NCBI GenBank assembly: GCA_015056315.1
Contig: SVGN01000002.1
Coordinates: 106,292-170,291 of the forward strand
Direction of reading: 5' to 3'
Length of the DNA stretch: 64,000 nucleotides
From: Clostridiales bacterium
GTDB taxonomy: Bacteria; Bacillota; Clostridia; Christensenellales; Aristaeellaceae
Within the stretch, counting starts at the first letter, position 1, and each line of letters begins with the position of its first letter. This document shows, in pieces, positions 1 through 9,305 of this stretch. A program made the position numbers and the translations under genes. The notes below the pieces were generated by a model. It worked only from the letters and a program-made list of their open reading frames with translations. It searched no databases and was not told the DNA's origin.

Positions 1-285
1 TTTGTGCTGCACCTGCTCTTTGAGCGTAAGCGCAAGGAGGTAAGCACAGCAGTACTGGTGGTGGCGAATGTGATTTCTGCGCTGCTGTTCGCAGCGGGAC
101 ATCTGCCCGTAAACGAGATGATGTATGGTCTTACGCCGATGATCGTCTTCCGGTGCTTCCTGCTCAATGGTGTGTTCGCGCTGGCCTTTGGCTGGCTGTA
201 CCGCAAGTTTGGCTTGCGCTACGCCATGATCGCTCATGGTGGAGCCCATGTGGTATCGAAGCTGATCTGGATCCTGTTCCTTTGA
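1..285 (+). CDS. CPBP-type intramembrane metalloprotease, C-terminal part (truncated by window edge)
   Basis: ORF frame open to the window start; ISALLFAAGHLP...GFWLY-like and AMIAHGGAHV motifs typical of CPBP/Abi proteins. Confidence 0.6.
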   Translation, partial: FVLHLLFERKRKEVSTAVLVVANVISALLFAAGHLPVNEMMYGLTPMIVFRCFLLNGVFALAFGWLYRKFGLRYAMIAHGGAHVVSKLIWILFL

Positions 286-499
286 TCTTTACAGGCAGAA
301 CCTTCGGGGGCTGCCTGCTTTTTTTACGAACGGGCAACACGAAATATATAAGGATCATCAAAAGGATATTCATCCTTTACACGTTACTTACTGGAAAGCC
401 GCGCATTTTTCATTTGCCGCACCGCTTGCAGCCGCCGAATGGAAAAACTGCGAAAACAAACAAAAAATATGCTTGCACCTTTTGCATTTACCCATTACA

Positions 500-735
500 A
501 TGGTATGCGTACCATGAAGGAGAACGCTCCCGCCGCCGCCGACCCCAGAGAGCATGCCCAAGGCTGCAAGGCATGTGTCCGGCAAAGGATGCCCCCGCTC
601 CCGAGTACGCGGATGAAAGTTCGCCGGGCGCTCCCGTTACAGAGCAGACGAGGGCGCACTCTGCGCCGAAGCAAGGTGGTACCGCGAAGCAACGCTTCGC
701 CCCTGCAAGCCCGGGGGCGGAGCTTTTTGTTACCA
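500..735 (+). promoter_or_regulatory. T-box leader upstream of proS; antiterminator motif AAGGTGGTACCGCG at 673-686, terminator hairpin + TTTTT at ~694-730
   Basis: T-box core sequence, followed by GC-rich hairpin (gcttcgcccc...gggggcggagc) and T-run, directly upstream of an aminoacyl-tRNA synthetase; 5' limit approximate. Confidence 0.85.
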
Positions 736-812
736 AAAGCGCCTGTCCCGCCCGGCGGGGAGGCCACGGCGGCCTGCCCCTGCCCAGCACCAAAAGAAGG
801 AGAAATGACGCA

Positions 813-2540
813 ATGAAACTGAAAAACCTGGTCTCCAAGCGCTACAAGGAAACCCCCGCCGATTGCCAGATCGCCTCTCAGGCGCTGATGATGCGCGGCG
901 GCTACATCAAGCCCGTGGGCAACGGCATCTTCACGCTGTTCCCCATCACCAAGCGCATCACCGCCAAGATCGAGAAGATCATCCGTGAGGAAATGAACCG
1001 CATCGACGGCCAGGAGCTGCTCTTCCCCGTTGCCATGCCCGCCACCCTGTGGCAGGAATCCGGCCGCTTCGACTCCATCGGCTCCGAGCTGCTCCGCTTC
1101 AAGGATCGCTCCGGTGCCGACATGGTGCTGGGCATGACCCACGAGGAAGCCTCCGTGCACTTTGTGCGCGACATCGCCGACAGCTACACCCAGTATCCCT
1201 TCATGATCTACCAGATCCAGACCAAGTTCCGCGACGAGCCCCGCTGCCGCGGCGGCCTGATCCGTGTGCGCGAGTTCACCATGAAGGATGCCTACTCCTT
1301 CCACACCTCTCAGGAGGATCTGGAACAGTACTACCAGGTGTGCTACGATGCCTACAACCGCATCTTTGCCCGTGCCGGTGTGCCCGAGGTGGTGGCTGTG
1401 GCCTCCGACAGCGGCATGATGGGCGGCAAGGTCTCCCACGAATACATGCTGCTGACCGCCGTGGGCGAAGACACCATCGTGCTCTGCCACGATTGCGACT
1501 ACCGCGCCAACATGGAGGCCGCTCCCTGCATCGTGACCAACGAAGCCGGTGAGATGGCCGAGCTGCAGAAGGTCTCCACCCCCGATGTAAAGACCATCGA
1601 GGATCTGTGCGCCTTCCTGAACGTGCGCGCCGACCGGACCTGCAAGGCCGTGGTCTACCAGGAGAACCTGACCGACAAGTATGTGGTGGCCTTCCTGCGC
1701 GGCGATCTGGACATCAACGAGACCAAGCTGCGCAACCACATCAAGGCGGAGATCCACCCCGCCGAGCTGACCGAAGACAGCCCCCTTACCGCCGGTTTCA
1801 TCGGCCCCAAGGGCATCTCCGGCGAGGTGAAGGTGGTCTTCGACGCTTCCCTCAAGGGCATCAACGCGCTGGTCTGCGGCGCTAACGAGGCCGACGCTCA
1901 CCTGACCGGCCTGAACATTGCCCGCGACATCGGCGATGTGGAGTATGTGGATGTGGCCAAGGCCTACGACGGCGGCATCTGCCCCGTGTGCGGCAAGCCC
2001 TCTGTGTACACCTCCCGCGGCATCGAGGTGGGCAACATCTTCCAGCTGGGCACCAAGTACACCGAGAGCATGGGCATGACCTATGTGGATCAGGACGGCT
2101 CCATGAAGAACCCCATCATGGGCTGCTACGGTATCGGCGTGGGCCGTCTGGCTGCCTCTGTGTGCGAAGCCCATCGCGATGATTACGGCCCCATCTGGCC
2201 CATCTCCATCGCTCCCTGGCATGTGCATCTCTGCTCCATGCGCCCCGACAACGAAGAGGTAGCCGAGATGAGCCAGAAGATCTACGACGAACTGACCGCA
2301 AAGGGCATCGAAGTGATCTGGGACGACCGCCCCGTCAGCGCAGGCGTTATGTTTGCCGATGCCGACCTGCTGGGCGTGCCCGTGCGCATGATCGTAAGCC
2401 CCAAGGGTCTCAAGGGCGGCACCATCGAGGTCTCCACCCGCGACAAGAGCCTGCAGGAGCGCAAGCCTGTGGATGAGGCTGTGGACTTCGTCTACAACTA
2501 CGTTGTGGATGAGCTCAGCAAGCTGGAGTGCCGGCTGTAA
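813..2540 (+). CDS. proS: proline--tRNA ligase
   Basis: 575 aa MKLKNLVSKRYKETPADCQIASQALMMRGGYIKPVGNGIFTLFP...; ProRS class II motifs; T-box leader. Confidence 0.95.
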   Translation: MKLKNLVSKRYKETPADCQIASQALMMRGGYIKPVGNGIFTLFPITKRITAKIEKIIREEMNRIDGQELLFPVAMPATLWQESGRFDSIGSELLRFKDRSGADMVLGMTHEEASVHFVRDIADSYTQYPFMIYQIQTKFRDEPRCRGGLIRVREFTMKDAYSFHTSQEDLEQYYQVCYDAYNRIFARAGVPEVVAVASDSGMMGGKVSHEYMLLTAVGEDTIVLCHDCDYRANMEAAPCIVTNEAGEMAELQKVSTPDVKTIEDLCAFLNVRADRTCKAVVYQENLTDKYVVAFLRGDLDINETKLRNHIKAEIHPAELTEDSPLTAGFIGPKGISGEVKVVFDASLKGINALVCGANEADAHLTGLNIARDIGDVEYVDVAKAYDGGICPVCGKPSVYTSRGIEVGNIFQLGTKYTESMGMTYVDQDGSMKNPIMGCYGIGVGRLAASVCEAHRDDYGPIWPISIAPWHVHLCSMRPDNEEVAEMSQKIYDELTAKGIEVIWDDRPVSAGVMFADADLLGVPVRMIVSPKGLKGGTIEVSTRDKSLQERKPVDEAVDFVYNYVVDELSKLECRL

Positions 2541-2556
2541 GCTGTATATACCCTAC

Positions 2557-2600
2557 GCCCCGCTGCCGGAGGTTTTCCCCCTCCGGCGGCGGGGCATTTT
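2557..2600 (+). terminator. Rho-independent terminator after proS
   Basis: GCCCCGCTGCCGGAGG/CCTCCGGCGGCGGGGC stem followed by ATTTTT. Confidence 0.85.
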
Positions 2601-2682
2601 TGGTGCGCGCGAACAAAAGGCTCCCCTTCGCCAGCCGGTGGCGAAGGGGAGCTTCCGGTTTTCTTTACAGGTTATGGGGCGG

Positions 2683-2835
2683 TCAGGCCTCTACAAACGC
2701 ATCCTTGCCAAGGCCGCAGACGGGGCAGACCCAATCCTCGGGGATATCCTCCCAGGGGGTGCCGGGAGCGATGCCGCCATCGGGATCGCCCAGCTCGGGA
2801 TCATAGATGTAACCGCAGGGGCATTCGAACTTCAT
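2683..2835 (-). CDS. rubredoxin (50 aa)
   Basis: Reverse-strand translation [50 protein letters not shown]; rubredoxin fold and C-x2-C of the second knuckle; below the ORF-track size cutoff. Confidence 0.9.
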   Translation of the reverse strand: MKFECPCGYIYDPELGDPDGGIAPGTPWEDIPEDWVCPVCGLGKDAFVEA

Positions 2836-2885
2836 AACAGTTTCCTCCTTGATGTTTTCTGTCTTGATGGTGCCGTGGGGATAGA

Positions 2886-3425
2886 TCAGCCGAAGTAGCG
2901 CTTCAGCAGGCCTTCGAAGGCCTTGCCGTGGCGGGCTTCGTCGCGGGCCATTTCATGCACGGTGTCGTGGATGGCATCCAGGTTCAGCTCCTTGGCCTGC
3001 TTGGCCAGGTCGAACTTGCCCTGGGTAGCGCCGTTCTCGGCATCCACACGCATCTCCAGGTTCTTCTTGGTGCTCTCGGTGACCACCTCGCCCAGCAGCT
3101 CGGCAAACTTGGAAGCGTGCTCGGCTTCTTCGAAGGCAGCCTTTTCCCAGTAGAGGCCGATCTCCGGGTAGCCCTCGCGATGCGCCACACGGGCCATGGC
3201 CAGGTACATGCCTACCTCGGTGCACTCGCCCATGAAGTTTTCCCGGAGCATCTGCTTGATATCCTCGGGAGCATCCTTGGCAACGCCGACCACATGCTCG
3301 GCAGCCCAGGTGCGGCCGCCGCCCATGGGGCTGAAACGGCTGGCAGGAGCCTTGCACTGGGGGCACTTCTCGGGAGCCTCGGGACCTTCGTGTACATAAC
3401 CGCAAACCTTGCAAACCCACTTCAT
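2886..3425 (-). CDS. reverse rubrerythrin (N-terminal rubredoxin domain + ferritin-like diiron domain), copy 1
   Basis: [32 protein letters not shown]-terminal rubredoxin; [19 protein letters not shown]... diiron domain. Confidence 0.9.
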   Translation of the reverse strand: MKWVCKVCGYVHEGPEAPEKCPQCKAPASRFSPMGGGRTWAAEHVVGVAKDAPEDIKQMLRENFMGECTEVGMYLAMARVAHREGYPEIGLYWEKAAFEEAEHASKFAELLGEVVTESTKKNLEMRVDAENGATQGKFDLAKQAKELNLDAIHDTVHEMARDEARHGKAFEGLLKRYFG

Positions 3426-3747
3426 AGATGATCGTCCTCCTGTTGATGATTTATGATGTTCTTGTTTCATTCGTTTTGTTGGTTTTCCGGAGGTTTTTCT
3501 CCCTCCTGTCTAAGTGATACCCACGCCCTGCACAGGTGAAACAGCTTTTTTCAGTTTTTTGAAAGAAATTTGGGGAACGATGCAGAAGCGTTGCTCCGCA
3601 AGGTTTTCAGACGATCATTGTCTACAAAGCGCTGTATTCTTTCTGCCCGTGGTAAGGCGGACAGCCGGGTTGAATGCTATGCCGTATCATGCTACAATGG
3701 AACATAACAAACCACTATATACCAGTGACGCAACAGGAGGCATACCC

Positions 3748-4269
3748 ATGGAGACCCGATTTGAGTGCAGCTTTGAGACCACCAGAGAAAACGTGCAGGA
3801 ATTTTACCGGTATTTTCATTTCCGTACCCGGTACATCCTGCTGCCCCTACTGGCCATTCTCATTTTTCTTGGCGGAGCGATCTTCCAGATTATCCTCTTT
3901 GGATGGCGTGGGTTGTATATTTTCATGCTGGCATTCGCGTTGGTGGTCTACCCTGCTTTGCTCCTGTACCGCTACAAGCGGGATGTAAAGACCATTCTGG
4001 CGCGCTCCCGGGAGCTACACGGCGACAAGCCCGCCGTATCCCGCACGCTTTTCGCCGAAGACGAGATCACCCTGCTGGATGCCGACGGCAATGCCCACCC
4101 CTTTGCCTACGATAATCTGCAGCAGGTGATCGTTACCAAAAACCTGCTGATTCTGCGCAGCAAAGCCCACCAGTCCATCCTTTGCGAAAAGGATAAATTC
4201 ACCAAAGGCACATGGAACGATTGCGTTGCCTTTTTGCTTGAGAAGGGTTTGAAGCTGAAGAAAGGGTAA
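3748..4269 (+). CDS. YcxB-like membrane protein
   Basis: METRFECSFETTRENVQEFYRYFHF... two TM segments then YcxB-like domain; AGGAGG RBS. Confidence 0.6.
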   Translation: METRFECSFETTRENVQEFYRYFHFRTRYILLPLLAILIFLGGAIFQIILFGWRGLYIFMLAFALVVYPALLLYRYKRDVKTILARSRELHGDKPAVSRTLFAEDEITLLDADGNAHPFAYDNLQQVIVTKNLLILRSKAHQSILCEKDKFTKGTWNDCVAFLLEKGLKLKKG

Positions 4270-4451
4270 CCTGCCAACGCCCCCGCATACCGCGCAAGCG
4301 GCAGTGGGGGCATTTTGTTATGCTTTTTGCAGGAGTTCCCCTTTGCAGACGGCAGTAGCCAAAACCCAAAGAATACCGCCCAAGCCCTTGACAAACCTGC
4401 CGTTTTCGGGCTATGCTACCATTTGTTACTACCATTAAAGGAGCAATCGAT

Positions 4452-5696
4452 ATGAAGATCAATCCCCTGAAGGGTATGAAAGATTATCTGCCGGATGAGA
4501 TGCGCCTGCGCGACTATGTGCAGGGCAAGATCCTGGAGGTGTACCGTGCCAGCGGCTTTGAGCGCATCGCCACCCCCATGCTGGAGGATATGGAGAACCT
4601 GGACAAGAGCGAAGGCGGCGACAACCTGAACCTGATCTTTAAGGTGCTCAAGCGCGGCGAGAAGCTGAACGCCGCTCTGGCTTCCGGGGACGAAAAATCC
4701 CTGAGCGATATGGGTCTGCGCTACGACCTTACCCTGCCCCTCTCCCGCTACTATGCCGCCAACCGGGCCAGCCTGCCCACCCCCTTCAAGGTGATCCAAA
4801 CCGACCGGGTATTCCGCGCCGAACGCCCCCAGAAGGGCCGTATGCGCGAGTTTGTGCAGTGCGATATCGACATTCTGGGCGATGACAGCATCAACGCCGA
4901 GATCGAACTGATCGACGTGACCGCCCGGGCTCTTCTTGCCATCGGCTTTACCGATTTTACCGTAAACATCAACGACCGGCGCATGCTGCGCGCCATGCTG
5001 ACCGCCATGGGTTTTGCCCCCGAAACGCTGGACAGCGTATGCGTCACCTTCGATAAGCTGGACAAGATCGGTCCCGACGGCGTAAAGGCCGAGCTGGCCG
5101 AGAAGGAATACCCCGCTGCCGCCATCGAGGCGCTGGACAGCTTCCTGCGGGCGGGCGATTTCTCCATCGAGCGGGTGGCCTCCTTCCTGGAGGACAAGAC
5201 CCTGCCCGACAGCCTGCTGAGCATCATCAACACCGTGAAGGCCCTCTCCGACGGGCGCTACGGCATCGCTTATGCCCCCTCTCTGGTGCGAGGCCAGGGC
5301 TACTACACCGGCGTGGTGTTCGAGATCACCTGTGCTGCCTTCTCCGGCGCTGTGGCCGGTGGCGGCCGCTACGATGGCATGATCGGCAAATTCCTTGGGC
5401 AGCAGGTGCCCGCCGTTGGCTTCTCCATCGGCTTTGAGCGCATCTGCGGCATCCTGCTGGAGCAGGGCTACAAGGCCCCCGTTGCCGAGAAGCTGGCGCT
5501 GCTCTACCGCAGCGATGTGCCCTTCGCCGAGGTGCTTCAGAAGGCTGCCCGCCTGCGCGGCGAATACGCCGTTACCGTGCTGCCCCAGCAGAAGAAGCTG
5601 GGCAAGCAGCTGGGCGCGCTGGAGGGTGCGGGCTTCTCTGCCGTTGCCTTCTTCGATAACGAAGAGATCAAGGTGCTGGGGCAGAAGGCCGAATAA
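4452..5696 (+). CDS. hisS: histidine--tRNA ligase
   Basis: MKINPLKGMKDYLPDEMRLRDYV..., class II aaRS motifs, LVRGQGYYTGVVFEI. Confidence 0.9.
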   Translation: MKINPLKGMKDYLPDEMRLRDYVQGKILEVYRASGFERIATPMLEDMENLDKSEGGDNLNLIFKVLKRGEKLNAALASGDEKSLSDMGLRYDLTLPLSRYYAANRASLPTPFKVIQTDRVFRAERPQKGRMREFVQCDIDILGDDSINAEIELIDVTARALLAIGFTDFTVNINDRRMLRAMLTAMGFAPETLDSVCVTFDKLDKIGPDGVKAELAEKEYPAAAIEALDSFLRAGDFSIERVASFLEDKTLPDSLLSIINTVKALSDGRYGIAYAPSLVRGQGYYTGVVFEITCAAFSGAVAGGGRYDGMIGKFLGQQVPAVGFSIGFERICGILLEQGYKAPVAEKLALLYRSDVPFAEVLQKAARLRGEYAVTVLPQQKKLGKQLGALEGAGFSAVAFFDNEEIKVLGQKAE

Positions 5697-5982
5697 CGCA
5701 AATGTATACAGCCCGTACCGGGAGCATGGCTGCCTGGCCGGGCTGTTTTCTTTGGGCGGCATATTTTCTTTGTGCAGCGCATAGAATACCATATAAAGGC
5801 AAAGCGCCGGGAACCCTTGCACGAAAAGTGTTTTTACCCCCTTGCCGCCCCGCCGATTTGCACTTTTCCAAGAACTGTGGTAGGATATAGGCCCGCCCGG
5901 CAATGGGCGGTGTTTTCCCAAGCGTTGGGAAGAAACTCTCCGCAGCGCATGAGCGCCTGCAGAGCAAAGGAGTAGATGTGTT

Positions 5983-6213
5983 ATGAAGAAGATCATTTGC
6001 AAAGTCGAGTACGATACCGATACCGCAGAGCTGGTAGAGAAGCGTACCTCCGGTGCCTTTGGCGACCCCGCCGGTTACGAGGAGAGCCTCTACAAGACCC
6101 CCACCGGTAAGTACTTCCTCTACACCGTAGGCGGTGCAGAATCCAAATATGCCAAGGAAGGCATCAAGCGCATGAGCGCAGCCACCGCAGAGGGTTGGCT
6201 GGCGCAGGCGTAA
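5983..6213 (+). CDS. small conserved-looking hypothetical protein (76 aa)
   Basis: Good RBS (aaaggag) and codon usage; MKKIICKVEYDTDTAELVEKRTSGAFGDPAGYEESLYKTPTGKYFLYTVGG... Confidence 0.6.
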   Translation: MKKIICKVEYDTDTAELVEKRTSGAFGDPAGYEESLYKTPTGKYFLYTVGGAESKYAKEGIKRMSAATAEGWLAQA

Positions 6214-6223
6214 AGAAGTAACA

Positions 6224-6270
6224 AGCACGCCCCCGTCCGGAAAATGTCCGGATGGGGGCGTGCTGCTTAT
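6224..6270 (+). terminator. Strong bidirectional terminator at left edge of the island
   Basis: AGCACGCCCCCGTCCGGA / TCCGGATGGGGGCGTGCT stem, loop aaatg. Confidence 0.8.
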
Positions 6271-6272
6271 TA

Positions 6273-7244
6273 TCAACTGTTCAGAATCTCTTGTTTCTTC
6301 TTTTCAAATTCCTCTTGTGTCAGAATACCAGCATCCAGCAAACTTTTGATCTGTTGCAACAATTCCATTTGCTCTTTGACCGACATTTTTGTGGTCTCTG
6401 TACTTTGAGGTTTTGCTTCTTGATTTCTACCTCTTTGAGCATCGACCATCGCTTTATGTTGTGAAACTCTGTCTTGCATGGTGGCATTTTTCTGTCGCTG
6501 AATCTCCTGCCTTCTTTGCTTCTCTTCTAATTCTTCAAGTTCCTTTCTTTCAGCATGTGTCATCTTAGTTTTCAAACCAAATCCTTCTCTGAACTCATTT
6601 CCTATTTCAGTAAATTCGTCCTGAATGTCTCTGATACCAATGTCATCCAAAAACTCATCCATCACTCCAGAAAACAGCCCTTTTTTCTTGTGCTTCCCTG
6701 TCGCCTTTGTGACAGCTTTCGTAACACCTTTTACACTGAAATCGCTTGATTTGAGTAAGTTTTTTGCTGTTGCTCCAACAATTCCCAAACCAGAACCAGC
6801 AGAGACAGGTGTTTCATCTTGAGCCTTTGCTCTAAGTTCTAAGATTCTATCTGTATCTTTCGCTTCTGTCACAATCTCCTGATAATAATTGAAATCATAG
6901 TATTCGGCATCAGGCCCCATTTGGTCATTGATTGCCATAACCAAAACTTTCAATTCATTTGCATCACCAGATTGTAATGCAAAATCTTCTACTTCGCCAC
7001 CCATGTACAGTTCTAATTGCTTCTCACCGTTAGAGGCTTCTCCCTGAATAGCTTGGTCAATAGCAGAATAATCAAATCTCAAAATTCCTTTGAAATTGTT
7101 CAACATTCCATACTGCTCTAAAATCACACTTTGGTTCGTGATTGCCAGAGCATGTGTATATGCTCCCCAAAATCCGTGTCGAACACAAGATGTCTTGAAG
7201 ACAATCTTTTCACCAGGATTCAATGTGTATTTTTGCTTTGCCAT
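6273..7244 (-). CDS. bPH-like / SHOCT-domain protein
   Basis: N-terminal PH-like segment (KIVFKTSCVRHGFWGAYTHALAITNQSVIL); C-terminal SHOCT motif MELLQQIKSLLDAGILTQEEFEKKKQEILNS. Confidence 0.7.
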   Translation of the reverse strand: MAKQKYTLNPGEKIVFKTSCVRHGFWGAYTHALAITNQSVILEQYGMLNNFKGILRFDYSAIDQAIQGEASNGEKQLELYMGGEVEDFALQSGDANELKVLVMAINDQMGPDAEYYDFNYYQEIVTEAKDTDRILELRAKAQDETPVSAGSGLGIVGATAKNLLKSSDFSVKGVTKAVTKATGKHKKKGLFSGVMDEFLDDIGIRDIQDEFTEIGNEFREGFGLKTKMTHAERKELEELEEKQRRQEIQRQKNATMQDRVSQHKAMVDAQRGRNQEAKPQSTETTKMSVKEQMELLQQIKSLLDAGILTQEEFEKKKQEILNS

Positions 7245-7381
7245 AAATACCCTCCATTCTTTTGTCTTGCCTGATTATGAGGCACAATCTTTCAATATAA
7301 GTCCTTGCAATTTTCGCGAAAATATCAGGATGAAGTCTAATTGGATCGTATTCATAAATGCAGTTTGGCGAAGCAAACACC

Positions 7382-7421
7382 ACATTATAACACATTATAA
7401 TACATCATAACACATCATAAA
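7382..7421. repeat. Four tandem 10-bp repeats (ACATTATAAC/ACATTATAAT/ACATCATAAC/ACATCATAAA)
   Basis: Read directly; lies upstream of the 7244 start and overlaps the end of the 7415 reading frame. Confidence 0.85.
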
Positions 7422-7935
7422 TTATACCAAATTGGATATGTTTTTTCAACTACAACCCACGACAAACACCTTCTGTTGATTGAATTCAACGTTTCGTCGG
7501 AAATATCAAAATCTCTTGTATAATTCTTTTTATTGGCTTCTTCTTTTAAGCCTTCCAACAGGCTTTTCTTAGCTTTCTCAGCAACATTTTCAATCCCAAA
7601 TATATCAATGTTTTTGTCACGTCTAAATGTATCAACTACACCGCCAACAAAGAGAATGTAGCTTTCAAAGTCAAAGGAACTTAGGTAATTCTTCAAGAGA
7701 GTAACAAGTTCACGTCCAAGTGCCTTTGCTGAATTGTTCTTTGCCCCTTTTGACTGTACATCCCACAGCTTTTTTGATATACGATCCATGCCTGTAAGAT
7801 CATTAAAAAGTCAACAACAAAGTAATGAATCTCATTCTGATCAGGATGAAAGTTCATCAAATAGAGCAGTGCTTTCGTTTCTGTGTCCGAAGCCGCTTTC
7901 CTGTGTTGTTCACTTGATTTTACAGTATAGGGCAT
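7415..7935 (-). pseudogene. Frameshifted gene, possible PD-(D/E)xK-type nuclease (split as ORFs 7693-7935 and 7415-7789)
   Basis: The two ORFs join seamlessly as ...HYFVVDF(F/L)NDLTGMDRISKKLWDVQSKGAKNNSAKALGRELV... with a 1-nt correction at the A-run 7805-7809; VQSK fits an (E/Q)xK motif. Confidence 0.6.
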
Positions 7936-7980
7936 GTTTACTCTCGCTTTCTCCTTATTTCAGCAACTGTTTTCTTGCAT

Positions 7981-9108
7981 TCATTTAAGTATACTGATTA
8001 GGTTCTCTCCAATTGCAATAGCATCTTCCTCAGTGTTATCCTTTCCAAATGAGATTCTGATTGTCCCTTTAGCAAAGCTTTCATCAAGCCCAATAGCTTC
8101 AAGTACGTGAGAAGTCTTAGTTGATTTACTGTCGCAGGCAGCACCAGTTGAAATACAGATTCCCATCAGGTCCAATCTGTGAAGCAGTGCTTCACCGTCA
8201 GCATCCTTAAACGATAGGCTCAGATGACCAGGCAAGTGATTTGTGCTTCCATTCCTCAGGAAGGATATGGATTCAGTCTTTAGTTTCCCAATTAAAATGG
8301 CTTCCAGTGCCTCCATCTTTCTTTGGGTAACATCAATGCTGGAGCAGTTTTTCTGAAGCGCAGTAGCCATGCCAACGATAGCAGCAACGTTTTCAGTTCC
8401 TGCACGCATGCCCGCTTCCTGCGCTCCGCCGTTAAGGAACGGGTTTAGTGGTGTTCCATGCTTGACATACAGAAACCCAATTCCTTTAGGTCCGTTGAAT
8501 TTGTGCGCAGATGCAGACAGCATGTCGATGCCAAGTTCTTTAACATCAATGGCGCAATGTCCGATGGCTTGGACGGCATCAGTATGGAACAGTGCGCCTG
8601 TCTCATGAGCAACACTGCAAAGTGCCTGAATCGGTTGGATACTGCCAATTTCATTGTTAGCATACATCACAGAAACCAGTTTGGTATTATCCGTAATGTA
8701 TCGTCTCAATGTTTCTGGTGTAAGGACACCTTCGCTGTTGACTCGCATATAAACAACAGGGAAACCCAGCATCTCTACTGCTTCACAAGCCCGCAATACT
8801 GCATGGTGCTCCATCTGCGTTGTCAAAGTGGCGCGTAAATCGCCATAAACGAAAGCAGTGCCTTTGATAGCCCAATTGTCGCTTTCTGTTCCGCCTGAAG
8901 TAAAGACAATCTCTTCAGGTTCAGCATTGATGCATTTTGCAATGGTTTGCCGCGCTGCCTTAATCGCCGCTTTTGCAGACCTTGAAAAAGAGTATGGTTG
9001 CGAAGGATTGGCATAATCCTCCAGCAAAAAGGGCTTCATGGCTTCAAATGCTTCAGCATCCAGTTTGGTGGTGGCTGCATTATCAGCATAGATCATGCGC
9101 TTCTTCAT
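7981..9108 (-). CDS. cysteine desulfurase (IscS/NifS/DndA-like, class V aminotransferase)
   Basis: YADNAATTKLD, SAHKFNGPKG PLP-lysine motif, active-site loop ISTGAACDSKS. Confidence 0.93.
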   Translation of the reverse strand: MKKRMIYADNAATTKLDAEAFEAMKPFLLEDYANPSQPYSFSRSAKAAIKAARQTIAKCINAEPEEIVFTSGGTESDNWAIKGTAFVYGDLRATLTTQMEHHAVLRACEAVEMLGFPVVYMRVNSEGVLTPETLRRYITDNTKLVSVMYANNEIGSIQPIQALCSVAHETGALFHTDAVQAIGHCAIDVKELGIDMLSASAHKFNGPKGIGFLYVKHGTPLNPFLNGGAQEAGMRAGTENVAAIVGMATALQKNCSSIDVTQRKMEALEAILIGKLKTESISFLRNGSTNHLPGHLSLSFKDADGEALLHRLDLMGICISTGAACDSKSTKTSHVLEAIGLDESFAKGTIRISFGKDNTEEDAIAIGENLISILK

Positions 9109-9305
9109 TTGAACAAAGTGCACCCCGCTTCTTTGAACTCTTCGATTTTGATTTCAAGATCAGATACTTCGCAGCATAGTGTATCCGCAAGGCATTCGAT
9201 GCATTGAAACTCTATTGCTTTTGCATCCAGCAGTTTTTTGTGGAGCGCGATCCAATCCTTCTCCAGTGGCTTGCCACAGATGACGCATTTACTTGCCGCC
9301 TTCAC
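9105..9305 (-). CDS. small Cys-rich (two C-x2-C) zinc-ribbon-like protein in the BREX operon
   Basis: MKAASKCVICGKPLEKDWIALHKKLLDAKAIEFQCIECLADTLCCEVSDLEIKIEEFKEAGCTLFK; ATGA overlap with the desulfurase start; overlaps the brxL 3' end by 17 nt. Confidence 0.75.
   Translation of the reverse strand: MKAASKCVICGKPLEKDWIALHKKLLDAKAIEFQCIECLADTLCCEVSDLEIKIEEFKEAGCTLFK

Noticed and set aside
495-2228. 577-aa minus-strand ORF opposite proS
   Set aside because: His/Gly/Ala-rich shadow ORF antisense to a confident proS, typical of GC-rich coding DNA
4416-6002. 528-aa minus-strand ORF opposite hisS
   Set aside because: Antisense shadow of hisS; low-complexity composition, no recognisable domain
7382-7421. 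Tandem 10-mers as a CRISPR array
   Set aside because: Units are contiguous with no spacers and no Cas genes are present
7981-9108. Cysteine desulfurase as housekeeping IscS
   Set aside because: No IscU, IscR, tRNA-thiolation gene or other ISC/NIF partner nearby; co-oriented and overlapping with BREX genes, so a dedicated role is preferred, although housekeeping use cannot be excluded
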